From an uncultured Christensenellaceae bacterium (GTDB lineage Bacteria; Bacillota; Clostridia; Christensenellales; Borkfalkiaceae), in the NCBI GenBank assembly GCA_910588695.1, contig CAJUOV010000009.1, positions 1 through 64,000 of the forward strand: DNA of 64,000 bases, written 5' to 3'. Below the pieces are notes generated by a model. The model did not search any database and had not been told where the DNA came from. It saw nothing but the letters and a program-made list of their open reading frames with translations. Positions 51,781 to 60,401 of the stretch are shown piece by piece (position 1 is the first letter of the stretch; each line of letters starts with the position of its first letter). Position numbers and translations under genes: made by a program.

Positions 51781-54700
51781 TTATTGTTTTACGACGGTGA
51801 GCGTCACCCGATCGCCGTTGACGTCGAGCGTTTTGGAATATCCCGCCGCGCTCCCCTTTGCGATCTTGACCGCAAGCACGTCGGAAGCGAACGCACCCTT
51901 TTCGAGCGCCCTTTCCGCTCTTCCCTCCGCGTTTTCGTAATAGACCTCGATACGATCGACGACCTCGAAGCCCGCTTCCTTTCTCATCGTCTGGATTTTG
52001 GAGACGAGCTCGCGCTCCGTGCCTTCGAAGAGCAATTCTTCGCTGAGCCGCGTATCGAGCGCGACCGTAACGCCGCGGTCGGCGGCAATCGCATACCCCT
52101 CCGCCGATTCGGTGAATATCTGCAAATCCTCTTCGGTCAGGATTACTGCGCCGTTCAGAATCTTCGCTTCGCCCTGCGCGCGAATCGCTCTGACGATCGC
52201 CGACGCGTCGCAGTCCGAGAGAAACTCCCCGATTGCTTTGAGCTGTTTTCCGTATTTCGGTCCGAGCGTTCTAAGCTGCGGTTTGAGCCTATAAGAGACA
52301 AGCTCTTCCGCACTCTTGACTTCACGGTAGTTCTTGACGTTAAGCTCGTCCAATACAACCGTTTTAAGTTCGTCGTGAATATCGAGCGGCGTTTCGCTCG
52401 CCACAACCAGCTCGGAAAGAGGCTGACGGTTTTTCAGATTTCCCGCGCCGCGCGCCGCCCTGCCGAGATTCACGACGGCGAGCACGTCGCCCATACCCCG
52501 TTCGAGTTCGGGATCGATCATGCTTTCGTCCGCCTCGGGATAGCCGCAGAGGTGCACCGAAAGAGGCGCGTCTTTGAAGAATGCAGGAACGAGATTGCGA
52601 TACATCATCTCCGACATAAAGGGAGTATAGGGCGCGAGGAGCTTGGCAAGCGTCACCAGCACGGTATAGAGCGTCGTATACGCCGCCGCCTTGTCCTCCG
52701 TCATGCCTCCTCCCCAATAGCGGTCGCGGCCTCTGCGTACATACCAATTCGAAAGCTCGTCCGAAAAATCCTGAATCGCCCGCGCGCTCGACGTAATGTC
52801 GTAATTTGCGATCAGAGCGTCTACCTTTTTCACAAGCGTATTAAGTGCGGAGAGCACCCACCGATCCATCAACGTGAGTTTACACTGTTTCAGATCGTAT
52901 TCTGCGGGATTGTATTTGTCGATTTCGGCGTACAGCGTAAAGAATGCGTAACTGTTCCAGAGAGTTCCTTGGAACTTTCTCTGCGATTCGGAGACCGTTT
53001 CGCCGTCGAAGCGCGAGGGAATCCACGGAAAACTGTTCGTATAGAAATACCAGCGCACTGCGTCCGCGCCCTGTTTGTCGAGCACCGACCAAGGATCGAC
53101 CACGTTGCCCTTGTGCTTACTCATTTTGGTTCCGTTCTTATCGTTGACGTGCCCCAAGACGATACAGTTCTTAAAGGGCGCGCGTCCGAAAAGAATGGTC
53201 GAAATCGTAAGCAAAGTATAGAACCAGCCGCGCGTCTGATCGACGGCTTCCGAGATGAAATCCGCGGGAAAAGTCTTTTCGAAGAGTTCTTTGTTCTCGA
53301 ACGGGTAATGGTACTGCGCAAACGGCATGGAGCCCGAATCGAACCAGCAATCGATGACTTCGGGCGTGCGGCGCATGCTCCCGCCGCACTTCGGACATTT
53401 GCAGACGAGCTTGTCTACATAGGGGCGATGAAGTTCGATTCCTTCCGACGCGCCGCATTTTTCGGCAAGTTCTCTGCGCGAACCGATCACTTCGATTTCT
53501 CCGCAGTCGGGGCATACCCAGACGGGGAGCGGAGTTCCCCAATAGCGATCGCGCGAAAGCCCCCAATCGATGACGTTTTCGAGGAAGTTCCCCATTCTGC
53601 CCTCTTGAATGGACTCGGGCATCCAGTTTACCGAACGGTTGCTTTCGATCAGTTTGTCTTTGACGGCGGTCACTTTGATAAACCAGCTCGACCGCGCGTA
53701 GTACATGAGCGGCGTATCGCAGCGCCAGCAATGCGGATAGTCGTGTTCGAAAGGCAGAGCGCGAAAGAGCTTGTTTTCCGCTTTGAGCATTTTCAGAATC
53801 TCTTTATCCGCGTCCTTCATGAACATGCCGCAGAGCGCGGGGAAACGTTCGTCGAACTTTCCCTGCTCGTTCACGAGCGCGATGACGGGCAAAGCGTAAT
53901 TTCTTCCCACGTTATAGTCGTCCTGTCCGTATGCGGGCGCGATGTGAACGACGCCCGTTCCGTCCGTGAGCGTAACATAGGCATCGCATACGACTTCGTA
54001 GACCCGTTTCCAATCGTTTTTTGTATTCTCCAGATCGGCGGCGGCAAACGGAAAAAGCGGTTCGTACTTCATGCCCTCGAACTCTTTTCCCTTTTTACGC
54101 GCGACGACGCTATACTCTTCAAAGAACTTCGGAACGAGCGCCTCCGCCATGATATAGTTCTCGCCGTCTGCCGCGATCTCGACGTAGTCCTCGTTCGGAT
54201 TCACACAGAGCGCCACGTTGGAGGGAAGGGTCCACGGCGTCGTCGTCCATGCGAGAATATAAACGTTCTCCCTGCCCGCGACCTTGAACCGCGCGACGGC
54301 GGAAGTTTCTTTTACGCTTTTGTAGCCCTGCGCCACCTCGTGCGATGAGAGCGCCGTGCCGCACCGAGGACAATAGGGCACGATCTTATGCCCTTTATAC
54401 AACAGCCCCTTTTTATGAATTTCTTTGAGCGCCCACCACTCCGACTCGATATAATCGTCATGATAGGTAACGTAAGGATCGTCCATGTCCGCCCAGTAGC
54501 CGACGCGGTCGCTCATCTTCTGCCATTCGCTCTGATATTTGAACACCGACTCTTTGCACTTTTGATTGAACGGTTCGATCCCGTATTTTTCGATCTGCTT
54601 TTTCCCGTCCAGTCCGAGCATTTTTTCTACTTCGAGTTCCACGGGAAGACCGTGCGTATCCCAGCCCGCCTTTCTCAAAACGTGCTTGCCTTTCATCGTC

Positions 54701-54915
54701 TGAAACCGCGGAACGATGTCCTTCATGACGCGCGTCAGAATATGACCGACGTGCGGCTTGCCATTCGCCGTGGGAGGTCCGTCGTAAAAGGAAAATTCCT
54801 CCGCCCCCTCGTTCTTTTCGACGCTCTTTTCGAACACGCCGTTCTCTTTCCAGAAACTGACGATCTCTTTTTCACGCTCCACAAAATCCAGCGAAGTGGA
54901 TACCTTCTTATACAT
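51781..54915 (-). CDS. ileS: Isoleucyl-tRNA synthetase, long (type 2-like) form
   Basis: 1044 aa. The HIGH motif is GKPHVGHI and the KMSKS motif KMSKHKG. The CP1 editing region and zinc-binding CPRCGTALSSHE, CPDCGE and CPKCGGS motifs are present. Its length (over 1000) and the lack of the short-form C-terminal zinc finger point to the eukaryal/archaeal-like IleS2 group, which is usually less sensitive to mupirocin. It charges tRNA-Ile. The leader is about 30 nt with SD AAGGAG and has no room for a T-box riboswitch, unlike many Firmicute ileS genes. Confidence 0.95.
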   Translation of the reverse strand: MYKKVSTSLDFVEREKEIVSFWKENGVFEKSVEKNEGAEEFSFYDGPPTANGKPHVGHILTRVMKDIVPRFQTMKGKHVLRKAGWDTHGLPVELEVEKMLGLDGKKQIEKYGIEPFNQKCKESVFKYQSEWQKMSDRVGYWADMDDPYVTYHDDYIESEWWALKEIHKKGLLYKGHKIVPYCPRCGTALSSHEVAQGYKSVKETSAVARFKVAGRENVYILAWTTTPWTLPSNVALCVNPNEDYVEIAADGENYIMAEALVPKFFEEYSVVARKKGKEFEGMKYEPLFPFAAADLENTKNDWKRVYEVVCDAYVTLTDGTGVVHIAPAYGQDDYNVGRNYALPVIALVNEQGKFDERFPALCGMFMKDADKEILKMLKAENKLFRALPFEHDYPHCWRCDTPLMYYARSSWFIKVTAVKDKLIESNRSVNWMPESIQEGRMGNFLENVIDWGLSRDRYWGTPLPVWVCPDCGEIEVIGSRRELAEKCGASEGIELHRPYVDKLVCKCPKCGGSMRRTPEVIDCWFDSGSMPFAQYHYPFENKELFEKTFPADFISEAVDQTRGWFYTLLTISTILFGRAPFKNCIVLGHVNDKNGTKMSKHKGNVVDPWSVLDKQGADAVRWYFYTNSFPWIPSRFDGETVSESQRKFQGTLWNSYAFFTLYAEIDKYNPAEYDLKQCKLTLMDRWVLSALNTLVKKVDALIANYDITSSARAIQDFSDELSNWYVRRGRDRYWGGGMTEDKAAAYTTLYTVLVTLAKLLAPYTPFMSEMMYRNLVPAFFKDAPLSVHLCGYPEADESMIDPELERGMGDVLAVVNLGRAARGAGNLKNRQPLSELVVASETPLDIHDELKTVVLDELNVKNYREVKSAEELVSYRLKPQLRTLGPKYGKQLKAIGEFLSDCDASAIVRAIRAQGEAKILNGAVILTEEDLQIFTESAEGYAIAADRGVTVALDTRLSEELLFEGTERELVSKIQTMRKEAGFEVVDRIEVYYENAEGRAERALEKGAFASDVLAVKIAKGSAAGYSKTLDVNGDRVTLTVVKQ

Positions 54916-54945
54916 AAGAATCCCTATCTCCTTTTCGATTCTTTC

Positions 54946-54974
54946 ATTATATCCGATTCATGCGGTTTTGTAAA
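54946..54974 (-). promoter_or_regulatory. Sigma-A promoter for ileS
   Basis: TTTACA (54974-54969), 17-nt spacer, TATAAT (54951-54946). Confidence 0.85.
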
Positions 54975-55106
54975 ATGATTTATCCGAAAATTGCAAAATT
55001 TTGCCCGTTCTACTGTGAGTAGAATGATTTTTTTGTCAGTAGAGTTGACAATTTCATTAATGGAGTGATTTTTCGGTGAAATAGAAGATTTTTTACTCTT
55101 ACGGCG
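54975..55106. other. AT-rich intergenic stretch between divergent ileS and degV2 promoters
   Basis: About 130 bp of AT-rich sequence with imperfect repeats of TTTTTTGTCAG and GAGTTGACA type. A stray TTGACA at 55045-55050 has no partner -10 at 16-18 nt. No coding sequence or defined RNA structure is apparent. Confidence 0.5.
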
Positions 55107-55135
55107 TTGTAAAAAACGAAAAAAACAGGTACAAT
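55107..55135 (+). promoter_or_regulatory. Sigma-A promoter for the second DegV gene
   Basis: TTGTAA (55107-55112), 17-nt spacer, TACAAT (55130-55135); leader of about 26 nt with SD AGAGGTG. Confidence 0.82.
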
Positions 55136-55167
55136 AGAAGTGTAAACTTAATCGCAGAGGTGCAGTT

Positions 55168-56109
55168 ATGAATTCATTTGAAATTATTACGGATTCGGCA
55201 GCCAATTTACCCGACTCTTACAGAATAGAGAGAAACATCCGCGTGATCCCTTTCCGCTATATTGCCGACGGCGCGGAGTACAGTTGCCTTGAAGAGGGAG
55301 TTCCTTTCCAAGAGAGCGCAAAGAAATTTTATAAATTGCTGGAAGCGGGCGCAGACATCAAAACATCGCTCGTCTCCGAGAGTCAGTTCACGGAAGCGGC
55401 GATTCCCCTTTTGGAAGAGGGAAAAGACGTTCTCTTTCTGACCATCGCTTCGGGAATCAGCGGAACGTTCAATCAGGCAAAGGAGGCGGCGAAAGCTCTC
55501 TCCGCGAAATACCCCGACCGCACCGTGATCGCGGTAGACAGCGCGAACGCATCTATGGGAGAGGGACTGCTCGCGCTCAAAGCGGCGGATCTGAGAGACA
55601 TGGGCGAAAGCTGTTCCGCCGCCGCGGAATGGCTCGTCGAGAACGCATACAAGCTCAACGCCTATCTTACTGTAAGCGATCTCAAATATCTGAAAAAGAG
55701 CGGACGGATCTCCGCTCTCACGGCGATCGCAGGCACTCTATTGAGCATTAAACCGATCATCAAAGCGGACGGAAGCGAACTGCCCAAACTCGCGGTCTGC
55801 GGCAGAGAGCACGGAAGAAAAAAAGCGATCTCCGCCGTTTTGAAAGCATTTGTCGAAAATGTAATCGATCCCGAATCGCAGACCGTCGCAATCACGCACG
55901 CCGACTGCGAGGAAGACGCAAAAGCACTTGCGGAGGAAGTAAAGAAGTACGGCGTTCAGGATATTATCATAGAATATTACGATATCTGTACCGGCTCGCA
56001 CGCAGGTCCCGGAACGCTCGCCCTCTTCTTTATGGGAAAAGATCGACGCGGCGACGCGGCGCCCGCCCCTAAGCGGATCGCGCTCGGCAAAAAACGTACC
56101 ATCCAATAA
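55168..56109 (+). CDS. DegV family fatty-acid-binding protein (copy 2)
   Basis: 313 aa. N-terminal FEIITDSAANLPDSY, central KTSLVSESQFTEAAIPLL, ISGTFNQAKEAAKAL and C-terminal TGSHAGPGTLALFFMG are DegV/FakB features. It has a basic C-terminal extension (KRIALGKKR) absent from copy 1. Its ATG 55168 has an SD. It shares a bidirectional terminator with the ABC-F gene. Confidence 0.92.
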   Translation: MNSFEIITDSAANLPDSYRIERNIRVIPFRYIADGAEYSCLEEGVPFQESAKKFYKLLEAGADIKTSLVSESQFTEAAIPLLEEGKDVLFLTIASGISGTFNQAKEAAKALSAKYPDRTVIAVDSANASMGEGLLALKAADLRDMGESCSAAAEWLVENAYKLNAYLTVSDLKYLKKSGRISALTAIAGTLLSIKPIIKADGSELPKLAVCGREHGRKKAISAVLKAFVENVIDPESQTVAITHADCEEDAKALAEEVKKYGVQDIIIEYYDICTGSHAGPGTLALFFMGKDRRGDAAPAPKRIALGKKRTIQ

Positions 56110-56125
56110 GTATTATAAACAAAAA

Positions 56126-56155
56126 TAAAAGCGCGGAATTGCTTCCGCGCTTTTT
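56126..56155. terminator. Bidirectional terminator between degV2 and the ABC-F gene
   Basis: 11-bp perfect stem AAAGCGCGGAA/TTCCGCGCTTT (56128-56138/56143-56153) with a 4-nt loop and T/A flanks. Confidence 0.92.
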
Positions 56156-56168
56156 GCTGTGATTCCGT

Positions 56169-57746
56169 TTATCCGTCGATCATATCGACATATTCATCGA
56201 AGGTCACATTCTTATCGAACGTCTTGGTGCCGTTCACTACGATGATACGGTTGCAGACGGTATTCATGAGTTCCTGGTCGTGCGAGGTCAACAGCATGCA
56301 CCCCTTAAAAGAAGTGAGCCCGTTGTTGAGCGCGGTGATCGATTCAAGATCGAGATGCGCCGTCGGCTCGTCGAAGACCAAAAAATTTCCTCCTTCGAGC
56401 ATCATTTTCGCAAGCATGCAGCGAACCTTTTCTCCGCCCGATAAAACGCTCGCCTCTTTGAGCGCCTCTTCTCCCGAGAAGAGCATTCTGCCGAGCCAGC
56501 CGCGAAGATATTCTTCGTAGTGGTCTTTGGAGAATTGCGAAAGCCACTGCACGAGGGACAGATCGCACCCGTCGAAGAACTCGCCGTTGTTCTGCGGAAA
56601 ATAGGAGGAGACGATCGTCTTGCCCCACTTAACGGTGCCGGCATCCGGTTCCGCCTTACCCGTTAAAACATCGTAAAGCATGGTGACTGCCGTCGACTGA
56701 TCGGAAATCACGCCGATCTTGTCCCCTTTCTGCACGGTAAAACTGAGGTCTTGGAAATAACCTTTCTTCGTGAGCCCCTCTACCATGAGAATGTCGTTAC
56801 CGATCTCCCGCTCGTATTTGAAGTCGATGAACGGATATTTGCGGAGCGAAGGCTGAAAGTCGGAAATGGTCAGTTTTTCGAGTTCTTTTTTTCTCGAAGT
56901 CGCCTGACGGGATTTGCTCGCGTTCGCGGCAAAGCGGGCGATAAACTCTTTGAGCTCCTGCGCGCGCTGCTCCGCTTTTTTGTTCTGATCCTTTTGCTGG
57001 CGGGCGAGAAGCTGGGAAGTCTGGTACCAGAAATCGTAATTTCCGAGATACAGGTTGATCTTGCCGAAGTCCACGTCGCAGATGTGGGTACAGACTTTAT
57101 TCAAAAAGTGACGGTTGTGCGAAACAATGATGATCGTGTTCTCGAAATCGAGAAGATAATTTTCGAGCCATCTGACCGTCTTCAAGTCGAGGTTGTTCGT
57201 AGGCTCGTCCAGAAGCAGAACGTCGGGGTTGCCGAAGAGCGCCTGCGCCAAGAGCACGCGCACCTTTTGTTTTGCGTCCAAGTCGCCCATAAGCGAATAA
57301 TGAAATTCCGAGGGAATGTCGAGTTCGTTGAGGAGCGTCTGCGCTTCGCTCTCCGCTTCCCAGCCGCCCAATTCCGCAAACTCGCTTTCGAGCTCGGAGG
57401 CGCGGATCCCGTCCTCTTCGGTAAAATCCGCGTGAGCATAGAGAGCGTCTTTCTCGTCCATGATTTCGATTAGACGTTTATGCCCGAGCATGACCGTGCG
57501 CAACACAGTCTCGAAATCGTATTTATTCTGGTTCTGTGCCAAAACGCTCATGCGCTCGTTTTTATCGAGAGAGACGCTTCCCTTATTGGGTTCGATTTCT
57601 CCCGAAAGAATTTTCAAAAATGTCGATTTTCCCGCGCCGTTCGCGCCGATAATCCCGTAACAGTTCCCCTTGGTAAATTTTAAGTTGACGTCTTCGAACA
57701 GTTTTTTGCTCCCGTACTGCAAACTGACGCCCGTAACCTGCAACAT
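56169..57746 (-). CDS. ABC-F family ATPase (YbiT/YkpA-like)
   Basis: 525 aa with two ABC domains and no membrane segment. Walker A of domain 1 is GANGAGKST; its signature LSGGQ is replaced by DLDAKQKVRVLLAQ. Walker B is LLLDEPTNNLDL. Domain 2 has a degenerate Walker A (KGDKIGVISDQSTAVTML) but a good signature LSGGEKVRCMLAK. The interdomain linker is Lys/Gln-rich. Many ABC-F proteins act on the ribosome to relieve stalling; the YbiT-like group is a translation factor rather than a proven resistance factor. SD GGAG precedes ATG 57746. Confidence 0.92.
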   Translation of the reverse strand: MLQVTGVSLQYGSKKLFEDVNLKFTKGNCYGIIGANGAGKSTFLKILSGEIEPNKGSVSLDKNERMSVLAQNQNKYDFETVLRTVMLGHKRLIEIMDEKDALYAHADFTEEDGIRASELESEFAELGGWEAESEAQTLLNELDIPSEFHYSLMGDLDAKQKVRVLLAQALFGNPDVLLLDEPTNNLDLKTVRWLENYLLDFENTIIIVSHNRHFLNKVCTHICDVDFGKINLYLGNYDFWYQTSQLLARQQKDQNKKAEQRAQELKEFIARFAANASKSRQATSRKKELEKLTISDFQPSLRKYPFIDFKYEREIGNDILMVEGLTKKGYFQDLSFTVQKGDKIGVISDQSTAVTMLYDVLTGKAEPDAGTVKWGKTIVSSYFPQNNGEFFDGCDLSLVQWLSQFSKDHYEEYLRGWLGRMLFSGEEALKEASVLSGGEKVRCMLAKMMLEGGNFLVFDEPTAHLDLESITALNNGLTSFKGCMLLTSHDQELMNTVCNRIIVVNGTKTFDKNVTFDEYVDMIDG

Positions 57747-57775
57747 ATCTTCGCTCCGTATTCTGATTTGCGCTT

Positions 57776-57804
57776 ATTATAACATACTCTCGCGATTTAA
57801 TCAA
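57776..57804 (-). promoter_or_regulatory. Sigma-A promoter for the ABC-F gene
   Basis: TTGATT (57804-57799), 17-nt spacer, TATAAT (57781-57776). Confidence 0.82.
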
Positions 57805-57833
57805 ACGAATCCGCCGATCTTTCTTGCGAAAAC

Positions 57834-57862
57834 AAAAAAAGACCCTTCCGAAGAAAGGTCTT
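57834..57862 (-). terminator. Terminator of the PadR-DUF1700-DUF4097 operon
   Basis: Stem AAGACC/GGGTCTT with an inner TTCTTCGGAA stem-loop, followed by T7 on the minus strand. Confidence 0.85.
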
Positions 57863-57866
57863 GTTA

Positions 57867-58652
57867 TCATACAAACGCAACGTTCACGCCACCTGCGGAT
57901 ACGCCTATGTCGATTCTTTTTTGTGGATCGGTGCCCGTCTGGTTTGCAACATTGCAGGTTCCCGCGCTCTTGTCCACAGAAATCGTATATTCCTCCCGTC
58001 TCCCCAGAACGGTCAAACCGGCGGATCCCGCGGATACATTTACCCGAATCAGAGGGCAGTCGATCCGTTCGACGTTGAACGAGCCTGCCGAGACCTTACA
58101 ATCGAACGAAGCGCTTTCAAGCGATTTAATAAAGATCGCGCCCGCATTCACCTCGCATTTGAATTCGGGACAAATCATTCCGAGTACGTTCAGACTGCCC
58201 GCGTTAACTTTTACCGACGCCGCCGCGTATTCTCCCGCGGCAAGTTCGACTTTTCCCGCATTGACCGTGACCGTCAGTTTCAAACAAGAATTCTTCGGAA
58301 TTTTAACGACCGTAACGGGCAGCGCAGCGGGTAAAAAGGTGAAATTATACCAATGCTTTTTATTCAAGCCGTTTACCGTAAGAACGCCCTCCTGTTCCCC
58401 GACGGACATAAAATACCTGTCCGACACAGGATAATCGACCACCAATTTCTCGCCGTCGTAGAATTCCGTTTTCACGTTTCCGACCGCATTGTCGATTTTG
58501 AGTTCTCCGATCTCGCCCTCGGCAACGTATTCCTCCATTTCGAATTTCGGCATAAACTTCCAACCGTTCAGAGCGAGCGCGACGATCAGAACTATAAGTC
58601 CGATCCCGATGATCACGCTTCCCGCAATGATCGCTTTGATGACCGCTTTCAT
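57867..58652 (-). CDS. DUF4097-type membrane-anchored beta-helix protein
   Basis: 261 aa from ATG 58652 (SD GGAGG). One N-terminal membrane segment is followed by a repetitive parallel-beta domain (KVNAGSLNVLG, KVSAGSFNVERI, NVSAGSAGLTVLG), the DUF4097 putative adhesin fold. The domain faces the outside. It is the last gene of padR-DUF1700-DUF4097, one nucleotide after the DUF1700 stop. Related gene sets are linked to envelope-stress or antimicrobial-peptide sensing; the role is not established. Confidence 0.88.
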   Translation of the reverse strand: MKAVIKAIIAGSVIIGIGLIVLIVALALNGWKFMPKFEMEEYVAEGEIGELKIDNAVGNVKTEFYDGEKLVVDYPVSDRYFMSVGEQEGVLTVNGLNKKHWYNFTFLPAALPVTVVKIPKNSCLKLTVTVNAGKVELAAGEYAAASVKVNAGSLNVLGMICPEFKCEVNAGAIFIKSLESASFDCKVSAGSFNVERIDCPLIRVNVSAGSAGLTVLGRREEYTISVDKSAGTCNVANQTGTDPQKRIDIGVSAGGVNVAFV

Positions 58653-58653
58653 A

Positions 58654-59304
58654 TTACGCTTCCTCCGTAACAAACATCGATTTGATAAAACCGCCTAATT
58701 TTTTGAACGCTATCCAAAACAGTTTTGCGATACGGGGAAGAACGCTGATGAGAATAACTCCCGCGCCGAAAAGTATCAATCCGAATCCCACGCGCATAAG
58801 ACCGTCGAGAATATTCGAAAACATCATTCCGACTCCCAGACCCGTTTCGCCGACTCCCGCAAGAAGTACCGCGAAAGGCGCGACAAACGCCGCAAAGGTG
58901 ATTCCGCTGAGCGTCAATATAATCGCCAGAATCGGAACGGCAAAGACCACGCAAAGCACGATAAAGACCCAAGAAGTTTTATTTTTCTTTTTGACATTCA
59001 CGGTTTTTTCGCGCTTCTCCTCTTTGTAGGGAGTGCTGCGAACAGGCGTCGTCTCGAAATACGCTTCGCGCGCGGGCAACGGTCTTTTCGGCGCTTCGCA
59101 CAGATCGCGGTCGTCCTCGCTCAGAATGCGTTTTGCCGCGTCGTAGGGCGCGCCGAATTCGGCAACGATTTCCCGTTCGGAATACCCCGCTTCGCGGCGG
59201 TCGGCATACGCCTCCGCATAATATTCAAGCACCCTCCTGCGTTCGCTCTCCGATACGCACAGAAGATTGCTCTTCAATTCGTCTCTCCATTCGGTATAAG
59301 TCAT
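58654..59304 (-). CDS. DUF1700/HAAS-domain membrane protein
   Basis: 216 aa. The N-terminal ~60 residues form the HAAS helical domain (YTEWRDELKS ... REIVAEFGAPYDAAKRIL). A Lys-rich linker then leads into about three membrane segments. HAAS proteins sit next to PadR regulators and are thought to transmit membrane signals. It overlaps padR by 4 nt (59301-59304), SD GGAGG. Confidence 0.9.
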   Translation of the reverse strand: MTYTEWRDELKSNLLCVSESERRRVLEYYAEAYADRREAGYSEREIVAEFGAPYDAAKRILSEDDRDLCEAPKRPLPAREAYFETTPVRSTPYKEEKREKTVNVKKKNKTSWVFIVLCVVFAVPILAIILTLSGITFAAFVAPFAVLLAGVGETGLGVGMMFSNILDGLMRVGFGLILFGAGVILISVLPRIAKLFWIAFKKLGGFIKSMFVTEEA

Positions 59305-59612
59305 ATTCTTCCTCCGAAAATCGTTTTATAAATCCCGTATATCTCCTGCAAGTCTTCTTTGCCCGATTTCAGTTTTTTTAACCCCGCCGCAGTAATTTTG
59401 TAATACCGTCGCAAACGACCGCTGTACTCCGCCGTGCGCGCCGTAATGTACCCGCCCGTTTCCAACCGCTTCAAAATGGGATAGAGCGTACTTTCGGAAA
59501 TTTCGATGATCCCCTCCAAGTCGCTGATGATCTTATAGCCGTAGCTCTCTCCCCTGCTGAGCGCATAGAGTACGCATACGTCCAATATTCCCTTTTTGAG
59601 CTGAATGTCCAT
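59301..59612 (-). CDS. PadR-family transcriptional regulator
   Basis: 103 aa, a short PadR. The winged helix contains KKGILDVCVLYALSRGESYGYKI and ESTLYPILKRLETGGYI. It should repress its own operon, supported by the inverted repeat in the promoter. The SD before ATG 59612 is weak. Confidence 0.93.
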   Translation of the reverse strand: MDIQLKKGILDVCVLYALSRGESYGYKIISDLEGIIEISESTLYPILKRLETGGYITARTAEYSGRLRRYYKITAAGLKKLKSGKEDLQEIYGIYKTIFGGRI

Positions 59613-59632
59613 GCAATACCCCGCTTCGTATG

Positions 59633-59653
59633 ATACTATACATTACATAGTAT
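59633..59653. promoter_or_regulatory. Putative PadR operator
   Basis: Inverted repeat ATACTAT (59633-59639) / ATAGTAT (59647-59653) with a 7-nt spacer, overlapping the -10 box and spacer of the padR promoter. Confidence 0.8.
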
Positions 59654-59663
59654 TTATTGTCAA
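59635..59663 (-). promoter_or_regulatory. padR promoter
   Basis: TTGACA (59663-59658), 17-nt spacer, TATAGT (59640-59635). Confidence 0.87.
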
Positions 59664-59694
59664 GTGTTTTGACTATGATTTCCAAATATTTTCG

Positions 59695-59730
59695 ATAAAG
59701 AATCACTGCGCGCCGAACGGCGCGCAGTGA
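59695..59730 (-). terminator. Terminator of the AbrB-ABC exporter operon
   Basis: 12-bp perfect stem TCACTGCGCGCC/GGCGCGCAGTGA (59703-59714/59719-59730) with a 4-nt loop and a T-rich tail on the minus strand. Confidence 0.92.
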
Positions 59731-59744
59731 GCGGATCGATCGAT

Positions 59745-60401
59745 TTACAAATCGGTTTTTTCGAATATCTTTGCCGAAAAGAAGCAAGCGAGCGCGGTCG
59801 CGCCGAGATAGAAGAGAACGCCGACCGATAAGAAAATCGACTTCACTCCCATGTGCGCGGGATCGGGACTTACAAGCAGATCGGAATATACGGGCGCCGT
59901 AAAACGCAGAACGATCAGAATCGCCACGATCAGAAACTGCGCCGCAGCCGCTCCGAAAAAGGGAATCCCCACCCTGTTCGGATTTCTGAAATACCACGGA
60001 AAGAAAATCAGATTAAATGCACCGAGCAGCACGCCGCCGTGCCCCAGCAGAGCGAGATTTGCCGACGAGCCCGCAAGATTGATCTGCGCTTCTGCGGGAA
60101 AAACCGCCTCTTTAATTGCAACCGATATGCCCGCGAGCAACAACAATACAATCTGAAAAATGCCGCAGAACAGAATGCGGGAGATTGCGACACGGCTCTT
60201 TTTAACGGGCAGCGTGCACGAAAAACAGACGTCCTGATTCTCCCGCGCCGTCAGACAGACGAAAAAGACCGAAAGCCCCGAAAAAAAGAACATCACCTCG
60301 TAAGGGTAATTGGGAATGAACACGAACGCGCAAAACGCAAGAAAAATAAAACAGGTCGCATGCAGACACAGCGAAAATTCTTTTTTGACGAGGTTCAGCA
60401 T
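59745..60401 (-). CDS. ABC-2-type transporter membrane subunit
   Basis: 218 aa from ATG 60401 (SD GGAGGGGAG). About six hydrophobic segments with a Cys-rich first half (FSCTLPVKKSRVAISRIL is a cytoplasmic loop motif typical of ABC-2 exporters). It pairs with the ATPase gene that it overlaps by 7 nt. The substrate is unknown; the family exports lipids, peptides or drugs. Confidence 0.82.
   Translation of the reverse strand: MLNLVKKEFSLCLHATCFIFLAFCAFVFIPNYPYEVMFFFSGLSVFFVCLTARENQDVCFSCTLPVKKSRVAISRILFCGIFQIVLLLLAGISVAIKEAVFPAEAQINLAGSSANLALLGHGGVLLGAFNLIFFPWYFRNPNRVGIPFFGAAAAQFLIVAILIVLRFTAPVYSDLLVSPDPAHMGVKSIFLSVGVLFYLGATALACFFSAKIFEKTDL

Noticed and set aside
51757..54348. 863-codon plus-strand open frame
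   Set aside because: It is the antisense of ileS, Arg/His/Phe-rich and without conserved motifs; a by-product of codon bias.
54565..54585. tRNA T-arm-like GGTTCGATCCCG
   Set aside because: It is inside the conserved ileS coding sequence with no other tRNA arms.
54975..55106. T-box or other riboswitch upstream of ileS
   Set aside because: The ileS promoter lies downstream of this stretch, so it is not transcribed into the ileS leader, and no T-box sequence is visible.
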